From positions 1 to 64,000 of the forward strand of contig NZ_JAENBO010000005.1 of the NCBI RefSeq assembly GCF_016481305.1: a stretch of 64,000 nt of DNA. The letters are read 5' to 3'. This document shows positions 47,533 to 57,130 of this stretch, piece after piece (the stretch's first letter is position 1; each line of letters opens with the position of its first letter). This DNA is from Streptococcus pacificus (GTDB taxonomy: Bacteria; Bacillota; Bacilli; Lactobacillales; Streptococcaceae). The notes under the pieces are model-generated. The model searched no databases and was not told the origin of the DNA. It saw only the letters and a list, made by a program, of their open reading frames with translations. Made by a program: the position numbers and the translations under genes.

Positions 47533-48138
47533 ATGAAAGAGACATTTACTACTATTTACTTAGTACGACATGCTCAGCCAAATTATGAAAATCATAATGA
47601 TTGCGATCGTGAATTGACAACAAAAGGTTTACAAGACAGTCAACTTATCTCAGTGTTTTTAAAAGACAAAGCAATTCATAGTATTTATTCGAGTCCCTAC
47701 AGACGATCTATAGAAACGATTGAATCATTTTCAAAAGAAAGACAGCTTTCAACTACCATTGACAACCTCTTTCGTGAAAGAAAGATTGATGATGTCTGGA
47801 TAGAGGATTTTAATCAGTTTGCGCAAAAACAATGGCTTGATTTCAACTATAAACTTACCAATGGTGAGTCTTTAAACGATGTAAAACATCGAATGGTTAA
47901 TGCGATTAATAACGTGTTGGATAAAGAAAAAGGAAACAACGTTGTTGTTGGCTCTCATGGTACAGCAATCTCTACCCTTATTCACCATTATTCAAAGAGC
48001 TTTAACTATCATCATTTTGAAGAAATTAAAACTTTAATGCCTTTTATTGCTGAATTTATTTTCAAGGACAAAACATGTTTGTCAATTAAAGTTTACAACT
48101 TATTTACAGGAGATGTTTATGACCACCCTATTATTTGA
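47533..48138 (+). CDS. Histidine phosphatase family protein
   Basis: The 201-residue protein has the catalytic motif TIYLVRHAQPNYEN (RHA instead of the usual RHG) near residue 9, SSPYRRSIETIESF near 55 and the second histidine in VVVGSHGTAISTL near 139. Family members dephosphorylate sugar phosphates or nucleotides; the substrate is unknown. Its 3' end overlaps the next gene by 20 nt. It follows sdaAA by 2 nt. Confidence 0.88.
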   Translation: MKETFTTIYLVRHAQPNYENHNDCDRELTTKGLQDSQLISVFLKDKAIHSIYSSPYRRSIETIESFSKERQLSTTIDNLFRERKIDDVWIEDFNQFAQKQWLDFNYKLTNGESLNDVKHRMVNAINNVLDKEKGNNVVVGSHGTAISTLIHHYSKSFNYHHFEEIKTLMPFIAEFIFKDKTCLSIKVYNLFTGDVYDHPII

Positions 48139-48751
48139 CCTAGATGGAACACTTGTCAATTCAAGCAAAGGTATCATTAATGCCTTTAGGTATACCATTG
48201 AAAGACTAGATTTACCCACTCATTCTGATGAGCAACTGCTTGAATATATTGGCCCACCACTTGAGGCGACCTTTACAAAGTTTTACACTGAAAAACAAGG
48301 TGTTGACAAAGCTATAAAAACGTTTCGCGAATATTATAATAAAAATGGTGTCTATGAGACGGAACTTTACAGTGGTATCTTTACACTTTTAAATGATTTA
48401 AAAAAGTCTTCCCATCCTATTTATGTTACAACAAGTAAAAACGAACCAATGGCCAATCTCATGTTAGAAAATCTCCATATCAAAGAGTATTTTACAGGGG
48501 TTTATGGTGCATTGCCTAACCGTTATCATAAAGCAGATATTATCGACTTTGCCATTAAGAGTCATTCTCTTGACAAGAAAACAACCATTATTGTTGGTGA
48601 CACTATCTATGACATGATCGGTGGCAAGAAGAATAATATTAGAACACTTGGTGTTACTTGGGGATTTGGAAAAGAAAAAGATCTCATCATTAATGGAGCA
48701 GATATTATCTGTCATCATCCTAAAGACATTAAAAAACACTTGAAATTATAA
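48119..48751 (+). CDS. HAD-superfamily phosphatase (phosphoglycolate phosphatase-like)
   Basis: The 210-residue protein begins TTLLFDLDGTLVNSS, the HAD catalytic motif with the nucleophilic aspartate. Motif II is VTTSKNEP near residue 105, and the motif III/IV segment is IIVGDTIYDMIGGKKNNI near 157. A four-helix cap follows motif I. The ATG at 48119, with AGGAG upstream, was preferred over an in-frame ATG at 48047 inside the previous gene. Probably a small-molecule phosphatase of the Gph/PpaX type. Confidence 0.88.
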   Translation: MTTLLFDLDGTLVNSSKGIINAFRYTIERLDLPTHSDEQLLEYIGPPLEATFTKFYTEKQGVDKAIKTFREYYNKNGVYETELYSGIFTLLNDLKKSSHPIYVTTSKNEPMANLMLENLHIKEYFTGVYGALPNRYHKADIIDFAIKSHSLDKKTTIIVGDTIYDMIGGKKNNIRTLGVTWGFGKEKDLIINGADIICHHPKDIKKHLKL

Positions 48752-48766
48752 TTTCAAGTGTTTTTT
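48731..48766. terminator. Bidirectional terminator
   Basis: A near-perfect 36-bp palindrome built from AAAAAACACTTGAAAT and its complement. It contains the HAD-gene stop codon and lies 2 bp from the stop codon of the converging lytic-enzyme gene. Confidence 0.85.
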
Positions 48767-48767
48767 C

Positions 48768-49430
48768 TTATTGCATACCCCAAGCTGATAAGCCTTGAGT
48801 ATTGTAAACTTTGATTGCTGTTTCAATCTGTTGGTCAACAGTAGCTGTAGACCCCCATCCTGGCATTGTTTGGAATAATCCTGAAGCACCAGATGGATTA
48901 GCTGCTGATGGGTTACCATTTGATTCGCGAGCGATAATGTATTCCCATGTTTGTTGCGAAACACCTGTGGCTGCAGCCATTTGAGCTGCTGCTTGTGAGC
49001 CAATCTCACCAGCAGTATTACCATTAGCCAAAACAACTGGATAACTAGTGGCTGGCGCTGTCTCTTGAACTGGTTGAGTAACAACTGGTTGTTCTACAAC
49101 AACAGTTGTAGATGGTTCAGTAACAACTTGTATTTCTTCAACAGTAAGGGCCTGAGTGGTCTCTTCTGTGGTTTCAACTGTAGTTGTTGTTGTTTCAATC
49201 GTTTTCTTAATTTTATCTTTAGAAGTCAATGTCTGTTTTGATTTTTTCTTTTCAAAATCATTAACAGATAGAAGCTTTTGCTTCTTTACTTCTGTCTTAA
49301 CGGAGTAAGAATCAGTATTTACAGGTCTACTTGTAAATATAGCTGTCAAGCTGACAACTATGGCAAGCATTACCCATTGTAAAACTTTCTTTCTACGTTT
49401 TAATAATCTTATCTTACTTCTACTATACAC
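48768..49430 (-). CDS. Secreted SLT-type peptidoglycan lytic enzyme (Apf/IsaA-like)
   Basis: The 220-residue protein has a basic N-terminus and a membrane-spanning signal ([17 protein letters not shown] at about 16-32), a Thr/Val/Glu-rich linker (residues 45-140), and a C-terminal lysozyme-like domain: [31 protein letters not shown] and ends LSAWGMQ. The glutamate in RESNG is the expected catalytic residue of soluble transglycosylases. GTG appears to be the start codon, with AAAAGGAG 9 nt upstream. It is probably attached or secreted and acts on the cell wall. Confidence 0.85.
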   Translation of the reverse strand: MYSRSKIRLLKRRKKVLQWVMLAIVVSLTAIFTSRPVNTDSYSVKTEVKKQKLLSVNDFEKKKSKQTLTSKDKIKKTIETTTTTVETTEETTQALTVEEIQVVTEPSTTVVVEQPVVTQPVQETAPATSYPVVLANGNTAGEIGSQAAAQMAAATGVSQQTWEYIIARESNGNPSAANPSGASGLFQTMPGWGSTATVDQQIETAIKVYNTQGLSAWGMQ

Positions 49431-49705
49431 GAAGTTAGTCTCCTTTTTTAGAATACATCTTATCTTACCTTTTTTATGTTACAGTTTGATTAAAAAAAGG
49501 TTTCCAAAAAATTATGAATAAAAGTCTAAAGTTTACAGTTTACTTCATTGACAATAATTGTAATTAATCTAATTTTCATTATTATCAATAGTTACAAAAT
49601 CAGTAATTCTATAGTTTTTTATCCATAATTTATCATATTCTATTTTTTGATAATTGTCAAATATGTCAAACGGTGTCAACCTTTTCTATACTATTATACT
49701 AATTT
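49431..49705. other. AT-rich gap between the lytic-enzyme gene and ecfT
   Basis: The 275-bp region contains several TGTAA-type hexamers but not in the spacing of a WalR box, and no coding frame or hairpin I can support. It must contain the lytic-enzyme promoter and the end of the ecf transcript. Confidence 0.4.
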
Positions 49706-50503
49706 TTAAGTAGATTTTAACAGGAAAAGTGCCACTGTCAATCCCAGTAAAGTTAGCATCAACAAGCTATCTTTTAAGCCCCAGTGTAATAGACGATACT
49801 TTGTTCTGCCATCACCACCTTGATAGCCTCTTGATTCCATTGCCGTCGCAAGGGCATCCGCTCTTTTTAAACTAGAAGCAAATAATGGGATTAAAATGGG
49901 GATGACTGACTTCACCTTCTGGATAATATTTCCCTCACCAAAGTCAACTCCTCTAGCTCTTTGAGCATTCATTATTCTTGTTGTATCATCCATTAAAGTA
50001 GGAACAAATCGTAAACTAAGTGACAACATTAAACCAATTTCATGAACAGGAACTTTAAAAGGCTTTAAAGGTGTTAACAAGGATTCAACAGCATCTGACA
50101 AGCTTAATGGTGTCGTTGTTAGAGTTAACAGGGTTGAAAAGAAGATGATAAGAACAAACCTGATAAAAATCATTACAGCCTGTCCTAAACTATAATCAGT
50201 AATTCTTAGAAAACCAAATTCGAAAATAATAGTACCACCTTGAATGAAAAACATTTGAAAAAAGGTAGTAAATAAGATGAGTCCAATCATTGGTCTCACA
50301 CCTCTAATAAAGAATCCTAACTTCACTTTTGATAATAAGATAGCAATCACTGTAAAGCTAAAAAGGATGATATTGGTGATAAGATTGTTTGCCCAAAAAA
50401 TGATTGAAATAAATACAAACATTGCCAACAACTTACTTCTTGGATCTAGTCGATGGACAATTGAGTCTCCAGGTATATAACGGCCTAAAATAAGTTTATC
50501 CAT
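49706..50503 (-). CDS. ecfT: ECF transporter membrane coupling subunit EcfT
   Basis: The 265-residue integral membrane protein joins the two ATPases to exchangeable vitamin-binding S subunits. It has five to six membrane helices, and the two coupling helices carry the ARG motifs [10 protein letters not shown] near residue 165 and TAMESRGYQ near 225. It overlaps ecfA2 by 8 nt. The S subunits lie elsewhere. Confidence 0.95.
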   Translation of the reverse strand: MDKLILGRYIPGDSIVHRLDPRSKLLAMFVFISIIFWANNLITNIILFSFTVIAILLSKVKLGFFIRGVRPMIGLILFTTFFQMFFIQGGTIIFEFGFLRITDYSLGQAVMIFIRFVLIIFFSTLLTLTTTPLSLSDAVESLLTPLKPFKVPVHEIGLMLSLSLRFVPTLMDDTTRIMNAQRARGVDFGEGNIIQKVKSVIPILIPLFASSLKRADALATAMESRGYQGGDGRTKYRLLHWGLKDSLLMLTLLGLTVALFLLKST

Positions 50504-51338
50504 TGATAACTACCTCCACAAATTCTGCTATCGTTATTGGTAGTTTCTCTATTTTAAGGCCTCTTTTAGTCAAATTATGAGCAAATTTAGTGATTTTAGG
50601 CACACCTAACTGAATATTTTCAAGAAAGTCCACTTGTTGAAAAACGTCTGTTGGTTTACCTTTTAAAACAATTTTACCCTCTTGTAACACATAAACATAA
50701 TCAGCAAAATTGGCAACGTCATCCATCAAATGAGTAACTAAAACAATGGACATCCCTGATTTGTGGAGTTGTTTAAACAAACTCATCAATTCACGTCGTC
50801 CTTTTGGGTCTAAACCTGCTGTTGGCTCATCTAAAACAAGAACGTTTGGTTCCATAGCTAAAATACCAGCAATGGCTACGCGACGCATTTGACCTCCAGA
50901 TAATTCAAAAGGGTTTTTCTCAAATAGCTCTTCTGTAATGCCAACCAGTTTTAGTTTTTCCTTGGCGATTTCTTCAGCTTTTTCTTCTGAAACACCAAAA
51001 TTTTGAGGTCCAAAAGCAACATCTTTTAAAACTGTTTCTTCAAATAATTGACTTTCTGGAAATTGAAAAACAAGTCCAACTTTTTTTCGAACAGATTTAA
51101 TGTCTTTTGTTTTAGAGTCTGGTGCTATAGTAATATCATCAACCACAACCATACCTTCTGTTGGAACGTGTAAACCATTTAATAACTGCATAATGGTTGA
51201 TTTACCACTGCCTGTATGTCCGATAACGGCTGTGAATTGCTTATTTTCAATAGCTAAATTGATATCAAAAAGAGCCCTTCCTTCAAAAGGGGTTCCTTTT
51301 TGATAGGTAAAATTCACATTTTGGAGAGTGATTCCCAT
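50496..51338 (-). CDS. ecfA2: ECF transporter ATPase EcfA2
   Basis: The 280-residue ABC ATPase has Walker [10 protein letters not shown] near residue 40, the Q-loop [14 protein letters not shown] near 90, signature [15 protein letters not shown] near 145 and Walker [13 protein letters not shown] near 165. The ATG at 51338 ([10 protein letters not shown]) matches the family start and lies inside the end of ecfA1; a longer frame to 51383 was rejected. It pairs with EcfA1 in the ECF module. Confidence 0.95.
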   Translation of the reverse strand: MGITLQNVNFTYQKGTPFEGRALFDINLAIENKQFTAVIGHTGSGKSTIMQLLNGLHVPTEGMVVVDDITIAPDSKTKDIKSVRKKVGLVFQFPESQLFEETVLKDVAFGPQNFGVSEEKAEEIAKEKLKLVGITEELFEKNPFELSGGQMRRVAIAGILAMEPNVLVLDEPTAGLDPKGRRELMSLFKQLHKSGMSIVLVTHLMDDVANFADYVYVLQEGKIVLKGKPTDVFQQVDFLENIQLGVPKITKFAHNLTKRGLKIEKLPITIAEFVEVVING

Positions 51339-52153
51339 AGATAATCTTCTAACTCCTTTTCTGTATAATAGGCATCTTGGCATTTAAATCCTTCTAATTG
51401 AAGAGCGTTAACAAGAGAAGAGGTGAAGGGAATATCAAGACCTAATGTTAATAGGTCTCTCCCTCTTGCAAAGAGTTCTCTCGGTGTTGCTGTCGACTCT
51501 ATCTGGCCTTTTTTCATCACGAGAACACGATCACTAAGGGCAACCTCATCTAAATCGTGCGTGATAGAAATAACCGTTACACCATACTGATCACGGATGT
51601 CTTTAATAGTTTTAATTAACTCTAATCGTCCTTTTGGATCCAACATACTAGTTGCTTCATCTAAAATAATGATTTCAGGTCTCATAGCAACCGCGCCAGC
51701 AATAGCCACACGTTGTTTTTGACCACCAGACAGTCTAGCAGGTTCTTTTGTTTTAAAATCACTCATTCCTACTAAATGAAGAGCCTCTTCAACACGTTGT
51801 TTCATTTCATTGTGGGAAACACCCTTATTTTCAAGAGAAAAAGCAACATCATCCTCTACAGTAGAACCAACAAATTGGTTGTCAGGATTTTGAAAAACCA
51901 TTCCTATTTTTTGTCTGATGTCCCAAATATTATCTTCTGTTAATTTTTGATTTAATATGACAATTTCACCAGATTCCGCCTCTAATAAGCCATCAATCAA
52001 TCGGACCATAGTTGATTTTCCACTACCATTATGACCAATAATAGACAGCCACTCACCATGTTTCACGTGAAACGATACATTGTTCAAAGTAAGATTTTCT
52101 TGTTCTTTATCATATCTAAATGTCACATTTTTTACTTCAATTATATTAGTCAT
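51314..52153 (-). CDS. ecfA1: ECF transporter ATPase EcfA1
   Basis: The 279-residue ABC ATPase has Walker [10 protein letters not shown] near residue 40, the Q-loop [14 protein letters not shown] near 90, signature [15 protein letters not shown] near 140 and Walker [13 protein letters not shown] near 160, where E-A-T replaces E-P-T as usual in EcfA1. It follows pgsA by 2 nt and overlaps ecfA2 by 25 nt. Confidence 0.95.
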   Translation of the reverse strand: MTNIIEVKNVTFRYDKEQENLTLNNVSFHVKHGEWLSIIGHNGSGKSTMVRLIDGLLEAESGEIVILNQKLTEDNIWDIRQKIGMVFQNPDNQFVGSTVEDDVAFSLENKGVSHNEMKQRVEEALHLVGMSDFKTKEPARLSGGQKQRVAIAGAVAMRPEIIILDEATSMLDPKGRLELIKTIKDIRDQYGVTVISITHDLDEVALSDRVLVMKKGQIESTATPRELFARGRDLLTLGLDIPFTSSLVNALQLEGFKCQDAYYTEKELEDYLWESLSKM

Positions 52154-52155
52154 TA

Positions 52156-52698
52156 TTATTTAAACGTATCCTTAAATAGGAAACTCGCTCCTTTAAAGTA
52201 ATCGTAGCCAGAGTAAATGGTAAAGACGAGAGAAATATATAAGAATATTGTTCCCACAAGCACAAAATGACTTAACAAAAAGATAATAGCGAACATTTGC
52301 GTTGCTGTTTTTATTTTACCTGGAAGTGCTGCAGCTAAAACTTTACCACCATTTTCAATTAATAACAAACGTAAACCGGTTACTGCCAATTCTCTACAGA
52401 TAATAACAGCCGCTACCCAAGCTGGCGCTAACTGCAAGCCCACCAACATAATAAAAGCACTCATAACTAAAATTTTGTCGGCCATAGGGTCTGCAAATTT
52501 ACCAAAATTTGTGACAACTTGCCATTTTCTTGCTAAATAACCATCAAAATAATCCGTTAAACTAGCTAAAGCAAAGATGATAGCCGCTAACCTGTGCACT
52601 AAGATGCTGTCTGGTATACTAGTTAGTACTAAAAACAAAGGAATTACAAAAATGCGTCCCACGGTTAGAAGATTCGGGAGGTTTTCTTTTTTTATCAT
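52156..52698 (-). CDS. pgsA: CDP-diacylglycerol-glycerol-3-phosphate phosphatidyltransferase
   Basis: The 180-residue membrane enzyme makes phosphatidylglycerol phosphate. The CDP-alcohol phosphotransferase motif D-x2-DGx2-AR-x8-G-x3-D-x3-D is visible as DYFDGYLARKW, then GKFADPMADK, near residues 48-73. About five helices are present. The gene lies 9 nt after rodZ in the run yfmF-yfmH-rodZ-pgsA-ecfA1-ecfA2-ecfT. Confidence 0.95.
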   Translation of the reverse strand: MIKKENLPNLLTVGRIFVIPLFLVLTSIPDSILVHRLAAIIFALASLTDYFDGYLARKWQVVTNFGKFADPMADKILVMSAFIMLVGLQLAPAWVAAVIICRELAVTGLRLLLIENGGKVLAAALPGKIKTATQMFAIIFLLSHFVLVGTIFLYISLVFTIYSGYDYFKGASFLFKDTFK

Positions 52699-52707
52699 TT
52701 TTTCCTC

Positions 52708-53952
52708 TTATTCAATCGTAAAAGTAATATAGCTTGGACTTCCTTCTAAAAGAGAAGTATCAAGTTTTTCGCCGTTAACAGTAACAACAACCCCTTGACT
52801 AACTCCAAGTGTCAATTCAGCAGAAGTAGCACCTTCCGTTAAAGTGGCTGTATAACTAGTATTTTGAGGATCTAGCATAATACCACCTTCACCAAGTGAA
52901 GAATTAGTTAATGCTACCCAACTACTTTCAACACCATCTAAGGAAATAACCACTTCCACCGGACGGTTGCCATTTGTAACATTAACAGTCAGTGAGTCTC
53001 CCCCACCTGACACCTCTAAATTAGTTTTCGTGTTGTTATTTGAAGTCTCATTGCTAGCTTCTGTTGTCGCTGTTTGCTCGTTTGTATCTGTAGTTTCACT
53101 AGAAGTAGTTTCAGAAACACTTGTTGATGGTGTGTTCTTATCTAAGAAAGGAATATCAGATTGATTGATAACGAAGTAAGCAATAAACACAACTATTGCA
53201 ATAGCTAAAAGGCTGAGTAAAAAGATAGGCAAGAAAGAACTTGACTGTTTTTTCACTTCTCGCTTGCTTTTTGAGCGGTGTCTGCTTCTACTTTCAGAAG
53301 ACACCCTATTTTCTACTCTATCAGCTCCACTTTCTTTCGGAAGTACAGGCGGAGCAATCATCGTCTCTTGATTATTTAAGCGATCATCTTCAGTAAGTTC
53401 ATCTGGTGTTGAGGGTGTTGACAATTTTTCTTCCGCCAGTAAAGGTGTGACAGATTCTTCTGAGTGATTAGGTTCTTTCACAGATATATTGTCTTCCAAT
53501 TGTGTATTGTTCACCACGCTATTTTTACTATTGTCTCTAAAAATAGTGTATATTGCTTCACTTTCGATAGTAGAAGAAGCCATTTCTTCTTTTGGTGAAT
53601 CATCTACATCAACAGCAGCCACTTCGACAGGAATACTTTCTATAGATTCCTCGCTTGGTGCCTCAAAAGTCTTTGGTGATATTCCTCCTGAAGAGCCATC
53701 AGAGACAGAAACATCACTCTCTTCTTTATTGTAATAATTATTTAGCAAAGCTTTACCATCTAGATCAACTGCGGCAGCATAACTTGTTAAATATTCTTCT
53801 AAACGTTCAGCCGGGATCAGACTAAATTGGCTCAATTCCATAATCAATAAATACTGGGCATCAATATCCAATTCCTTAGCGATATCGACCAGCTGTAATC
53901 CTTTTTTTACACGAGCCTCTGTTAAAAGATCACCAATACTTTTTTGCATCAT
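52708..53952 (-). CDS. rodZ: RodZ-like cell-shape protein with N-terminal helix-turn-helix
   Basis: The 414-residue protein has an HTH domain (SIGDLLTEARVKKGLQLVDIA) at residues 5-70, an acidic Ser/Glu-rich region, a basic stretch SRSRHRSKSKREVKK followed by a single membrane helix (FLPIFLLSLLAIAIVVFIAYF, about 250-270, partly quoted), a Thr/Ser-rich linker and a C-terminal DUF4115 domain outside. RodZ links MreB-type machinery to the wall; in ovococci it acts with peripheral peptidoglycan synthesis. ATG ATG at the start leaves a one-codon ambiguity. Confidence 0.85.
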   Translation of the reverse strand: MMQKSIGDLLTEARVKKGLQLVDIAKELDIDAQYLLIMELSQFSLIPAERLEEYLTSYAAAVDLDGKALLNNYYNKEESDVSVSDGSSGGISPKTFEAPSEESIESIPVEVAAVDVDDSPKEEMASSTIESEAIYTIFRDNSKNSVVNNTQLEDNISVKEPNHSEESVTPLLAEEKLSTPSTPDELTEDDRLNNQETMIAPPVLPKESGADRVENRVSSESRSRHRSKSKREVKKQSSSFLPIFLLSLLAIAIVVFIAYFVINQSDIPFLDKNTPSTSVSETTSSETTDTNEQTATTEASNETSNNNTKTNLEVSGGGDSLTVNVTNGNRPVEVVISLDGVESSWVALTNSSLGEGGIMLDPQNTSYTATLTEGATSAELTLGVSQGVVVTVNGEKLDTSLLEGSPSYITFTIE

Positions 53953-54012
53953 AATTTATTCCAACCTTTCTCTAATACTTCTATTATATCAAATTAAAAT
54001 CAATATTTTTAA

Positions 54013-55287
54013 CTATTTTGGGAATATCATAAATTCTGTTAAATCAGATTGCTTTAAAAATGCTTGCCCTGCCTCAATGACCTCATCTAAAGTAAAGGAC
54101 ATTAAAATCTGTGGGAAATCAAAATAATCATTATCATCACTCTCTGATAGTTGGTGTGTCAAATCTTCTAAAGAATCAAGTTCTCTCATAAAGTCACCAT
54201 ATCTTTCCTTTTTTAACATTTCAAACTGTTCAAGAGAAAAGTTAGAATGAGAAGCAACTTGTTTTAGCTTCTTTTTTATATGGCTAGACATTGTTATAGG
54301 ATGCTTTGTGTCAAGTAAAATGACAACAAATTGATAGCGACTAGACAAGGTTGTCTCAATAGTAAAGGAGTCGTCTATCATGCCTTTATCATACCATTTT
54401 TGATAGTCTTGTGATGTCCAGCCAAGTAAAAGAGAGAAGAATAAGTCTATTTTAATTTTCTCAGTCATAGAAAAATCTTGATTCAGGTTATTTCTTCTAA
54501 TCCCAATGCCCAATTTAGAAGTAGCAATTGGCATCATGATTGACCTCTTTTTAATGACAGGATGTAAAACAAGAGGTGTTTTCTCAAATGCAAATTGTTC
54601 TTTTTTAGGCCAATTTGATTGAAAGGACTGAATGCTATTGAAAACTTCCTTGACATCAAAATCACCAACAACAACAAAGTGCAAATTAGATGGTTGATAG
54701 AAAAAAGAAAAACAATCCTTTAGATTGGTTAAAGAAATATTTACAATACTTTCATCTGTACCAACAATGTCTTCCGCTAAGGCGGTTTGAGGATATAGGT
54801 TTTCTAAAACTCCTTGATAGAGGCGACTATCAGGGTCATCTTGATAAAGCGCTATTTCCTTTTTAATAATTTCTTTTTCTTTATTGATTGACATATCTGT
54901 AAACCCTTGTTTACTAACAAGTGTTTGAAGTAAACCTAGTGAAGCTAATAAATTATTAGTCCCAGAAAAATAATAGTGCGTTTTTTCAAAGCTGGTAAAA
55001 GCATTACTGTCAGATCCCAATTTTGAAAATTGCTGAGCCATATCTTCTTGTTCATTTTTTTCAAAAAGTTGATGCTCTAAAAAATGAGCTACACCTAGAG
55101 GAAATTCTATTGTTTGATTAGCAACTGTCAAGTGGTTGTCAATTGATCCAAATTGACAGGTCATCATGCCATAAACTTCTTTAAAACCAGCTTTAGGAAC
55201 TAAGGTTAAGCGCAGTCCATTTGATAGCTTTGTAAAGAATACCGTTTCATCAAGATTGTCATAAGACAGCCTTTTTAAATCACTCAT
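54013..55287 (-). CDS. yfmH: M16-family metallopeptidase, catalytic partner (YfmH-like)
   Basis: The 424-residue protein has the inverted zinc motif H-x2-E-H as HFLEHQLFEKNEQEDM near residue 70, the hallmark of active M16 peptidases, with a downstream glutamate in KEKEIIKKEIALY near 140. It starts with ATG overlapping the stop of the partner gene by 4 nt. Such pairs form heterodimers cutting peptides; some process peptide pheromones or bacteriocins in Gram-positive bacteria. The target here is unknown. Confidence 0.9.
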   Translation of the reverse strand: MSDLKRLSYDNLDETVFFTKLSNGLRLTLVPKAGFKEVYGMMTCQFGSIDNHLTVANQTIEFPLGVAHFLEHQLFEKNEQEDMAQQFSKLGSDSNAFTSFEKTHYYFSGTNNLLASLGLLQTLVSKQGFTDMSINKEKEIIKKEIALYQDDPDSRLYQGVLENLYPQTALAEDIVGTDESIVNISLTNLKDCFSFFYQPSNLHFVVVGDFDVKEVFNSIQSFQSNWPKKEQFAFEKTPLVLHPVIKKRSIMMPIATSKLGIGIRRNNLNQDFSMTEKIKIDLFFSLLLGWTSQDYQKWYDKGMIDDSFTIETTLSSRYQFVVILLDTKHPITMSSHIKKKLKQVASHSNFSLEQFEMLKKERYGDFMRELDSLEDLTHQLSESDDNDYFDFPQILMSFTLDEVIEAGQAFLKQSDLTEFMIFPK

Positions 55288-56534
55288 GATGACCCTCCTC
55301 TCATAAAATATACAGATTTCATTTTAACATTGTTTGCTATTTCTAATATATCTTCTTTACGAACGTTATTAATACTGTCAACAAACATTGACAAGTCTTG
55401 ATAGGTTAGTGGTAACATAGTATTATAAGATTGCTCCATTAACATTTTTGGATTATCTAAAACTATTTTTCTTTGGCTGATTAAAAATTCTTTAGTTTGC
55501 TTTAAAAAAGCCGTTGAGAATCTCCCCAATTTAATCATGTTCAACTGACGATTGATTAATGCTAGTACAGTATTTCTTTTACGACTATCAATTGCTGCAA
55601 AAATATATAATGCGCCTAAAAAAGAATCTAGTTCACTGCCAATACTGTAGACTAAACCTTCTTTTTGTCTAACCTCAGTAAATAATTTCGAATGAGAAAA
55701 GGCTCCAAGCATACTATTAAAAAGCAGTAACGAAGAATTCTCTAAAAGAGTTTTAGGGCTAGAGAAAGAATAACCTACTTGTAAGAGAGATTGGTTAGTT
55801 TCTTTTTCTTCAATCTTTTCATTAGTGATATTTGAAGGTGTTTGTTGATAGAAAAATGAAAGATTATTCTGTCTCCCCTTTAAAGGAAATTGACCGATTA
55901 AATCCGCTGCTTTTGAGTCATCAAAACTCCCCAATAAAAAAATATCAATATTATCAGAACTCAGCATTCTCTTGAACTCTTGATAAGCTGTATAAGCATT
56001 TTCTTTTCCTAACATCTCCTTTGAACCAGTATAAGGCAACTGGAGCTCTTCCTTCTCAAAAAAAAGAGAATCAAGTGCCAACTCACTGTAGTAGAAAGAA
56101 TCCTCCAAATCAAATTCTAGCTGACGAATAGCATTTTGTTTGACTAGCTCAAACGTTTTTAATTCATACTGTTCTAAAGTAATTAAGGGTTGAAATAATA
56201 GTTGAGATAAAAATTGAATAACTTCCTCTAATACAGAATCTTTGGCCATTAAATAGCGACCAGGTAAAAACGTAATGTCGATATCGACAATATGAATCAA
56301 GCCCTTTGTCCAAACAGAAGTACTAAGAGTCGCTCCATATAAATCTGCCAACTTTTCTCTCATTTTTGTAGCATTAGGATAGTTTGAACTGGCAATTTCA
56401 ATCATTTTAGAAACCAGAAAACGACTAGCCATATTTTTCTTATTTAATTGACTTGAGAAACGAAAAGTCAGGTGATTCGTTTTAAACTGATCCGTTTTGA
56501 TAATATGTAATGTCACACCATCTGCTATTTTCAT
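55284..56534 (-). CDS. yfmF: M16-family peptidase-like partner without zinc motif (YfmF-like)
   Basis: The 416-residue protein has the M16 fold (for example SRFLVSKMIEIASSNYPNA and RQKEGLVYSIGSELDSF) but lacks H-x2-E-H, so it should be the inactive half of the heterodimer. The ATG at 56534 follows AAAGGA by 7 nt; an in-frame ATG 7 codons upstream would place that site inside the gene. It starts the operon that runs to ecfT. Confidence 0.88.
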   Translation of the reverse strand: MKIADGVTLHIIKTDQFKTNHLTFRFSSQLNKKNMASRFLVSKMIEIASSNYPNATKMREKLADLYGATLSTSVWTKGLIHIVDIDITFLPGRYLMAKDSVLEEVIQFLSQLLFQPLITLEQYELKTFELVKQNAIRQLEFDLEDSFYYSELALDSLFFEKEELQLPYTGSKEMLGKENAYTAYQEFKRMLSSDNIDIFLLGSFDDSKAADLIGQFPLKGRQNNLSFFYQQTPSNITNEKIEEKETNQSLLQVGYSFSSPKTLLENSSLLLFNSMLGAFSHSKLFTEVRQKEGLVYSIGSELDSFLGALYIFAAIDSRKRNTVLALINRQLNMIKLGRFSTAFLKQTKEFLISQRKIVLDNPKMLMEQSYNTMLPLTYQDLSMFVDSINNVRKEDILEIANNVKMKSVYFMRGGSS

Positions 56535-56759
56535 ATTTTTTCCTTTAAAAGTCATTAGTTAACACCCATTATATCACTTTATAACAATATTAGCATCAGT
56601 AAAATCTAGCAATATTAATCTTATAAAAACTACTATTAGAAGCGTTTTGAAATTGTAAAGAGGGTTGACAAAGGTGTAAAGTGTTTGTCAATTTCTTATA
56701 GCTTATAAAATTAGTTTTCTTTCAAAGAGAGAAAGAACTATTTTCACACGCTTTTATGC

Positions 56760-56765
56760 TATAAT
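56760..56765 (+). promoter_or_regulatory. Extended -10 element of yaaA(S4)-recF
   Basis: TATAAT preceded by TGC. No good -35 is visible; the start site is about 20 bp before the first gene. Confidence 0.5.
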
Positions 56766-56789
56766 AAGGTTATTAGAAAGGTGAGGATT

Positions 56790-57128
56790 ATGGATTATAA
56801 ATTATTTGATGACTATATTACTTTACAATCATTATTAAAAGATCAGGGCATTATTGAAACCGGTGGGGCAATTAAATTATTTTTAGCTGAAAATATTGTA
56901 TTGCTAAATGGTGTTAAAGAAAATCGCCGAGGAAAAAAATTGTATAAAGGTGATGTAATAGAAATACCTGATGCTGATATTAGGATTTCAATTGTAGCAC
57001 CTAGTAGTGAAGAAATACTGTTACATCAAGAAGAACTCATTGAAAAAGAAAACCTTTCAAAGAAACTAAAAACGCTTAACAAGCAAAATAAAAAACCGAA
57101 AACGACTGTTCGTTTTCCAGGAACATAA
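56790..57128 (+). CDS. yaaA: S4-domain RNA-binding protein YaaA (recF-linked)
   Basis: The 112-residue protein has an S4 domain: [20 protein letters not shown], then [21 protein letters not shown], at residues 10-65 (quoted in parts). It lies 2 nt before recF, as in B. subtilis where the locus is yaaA-recF. This is unrelated to the peroxide-stress YaaA at 2617. An RNA or ribosome role is inferred from the domain. ATG at 56790 with GGTGAGG upstream was preferred to a GTG three codons earlier. Confidence 0.88.
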   Translation: MDYKLFDDYITLQSLLKDQGIIETGGAIKLFLAENIVLLNGVKENRRGKKLYKGDVIEIPDADIRISIVAPSSEEILLHQEELIEKENLSKKLKTLNKQNKKPKTTVRFPGT

Positions 57129-57130
57129 TC

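Noticed and set aside
49431..49705. WalR (VicR) box before the lytic-enzyme gene
   Set aside because: TGTAA-type hexamers occur but none in the required direct-repeat spacing of 11 bp.
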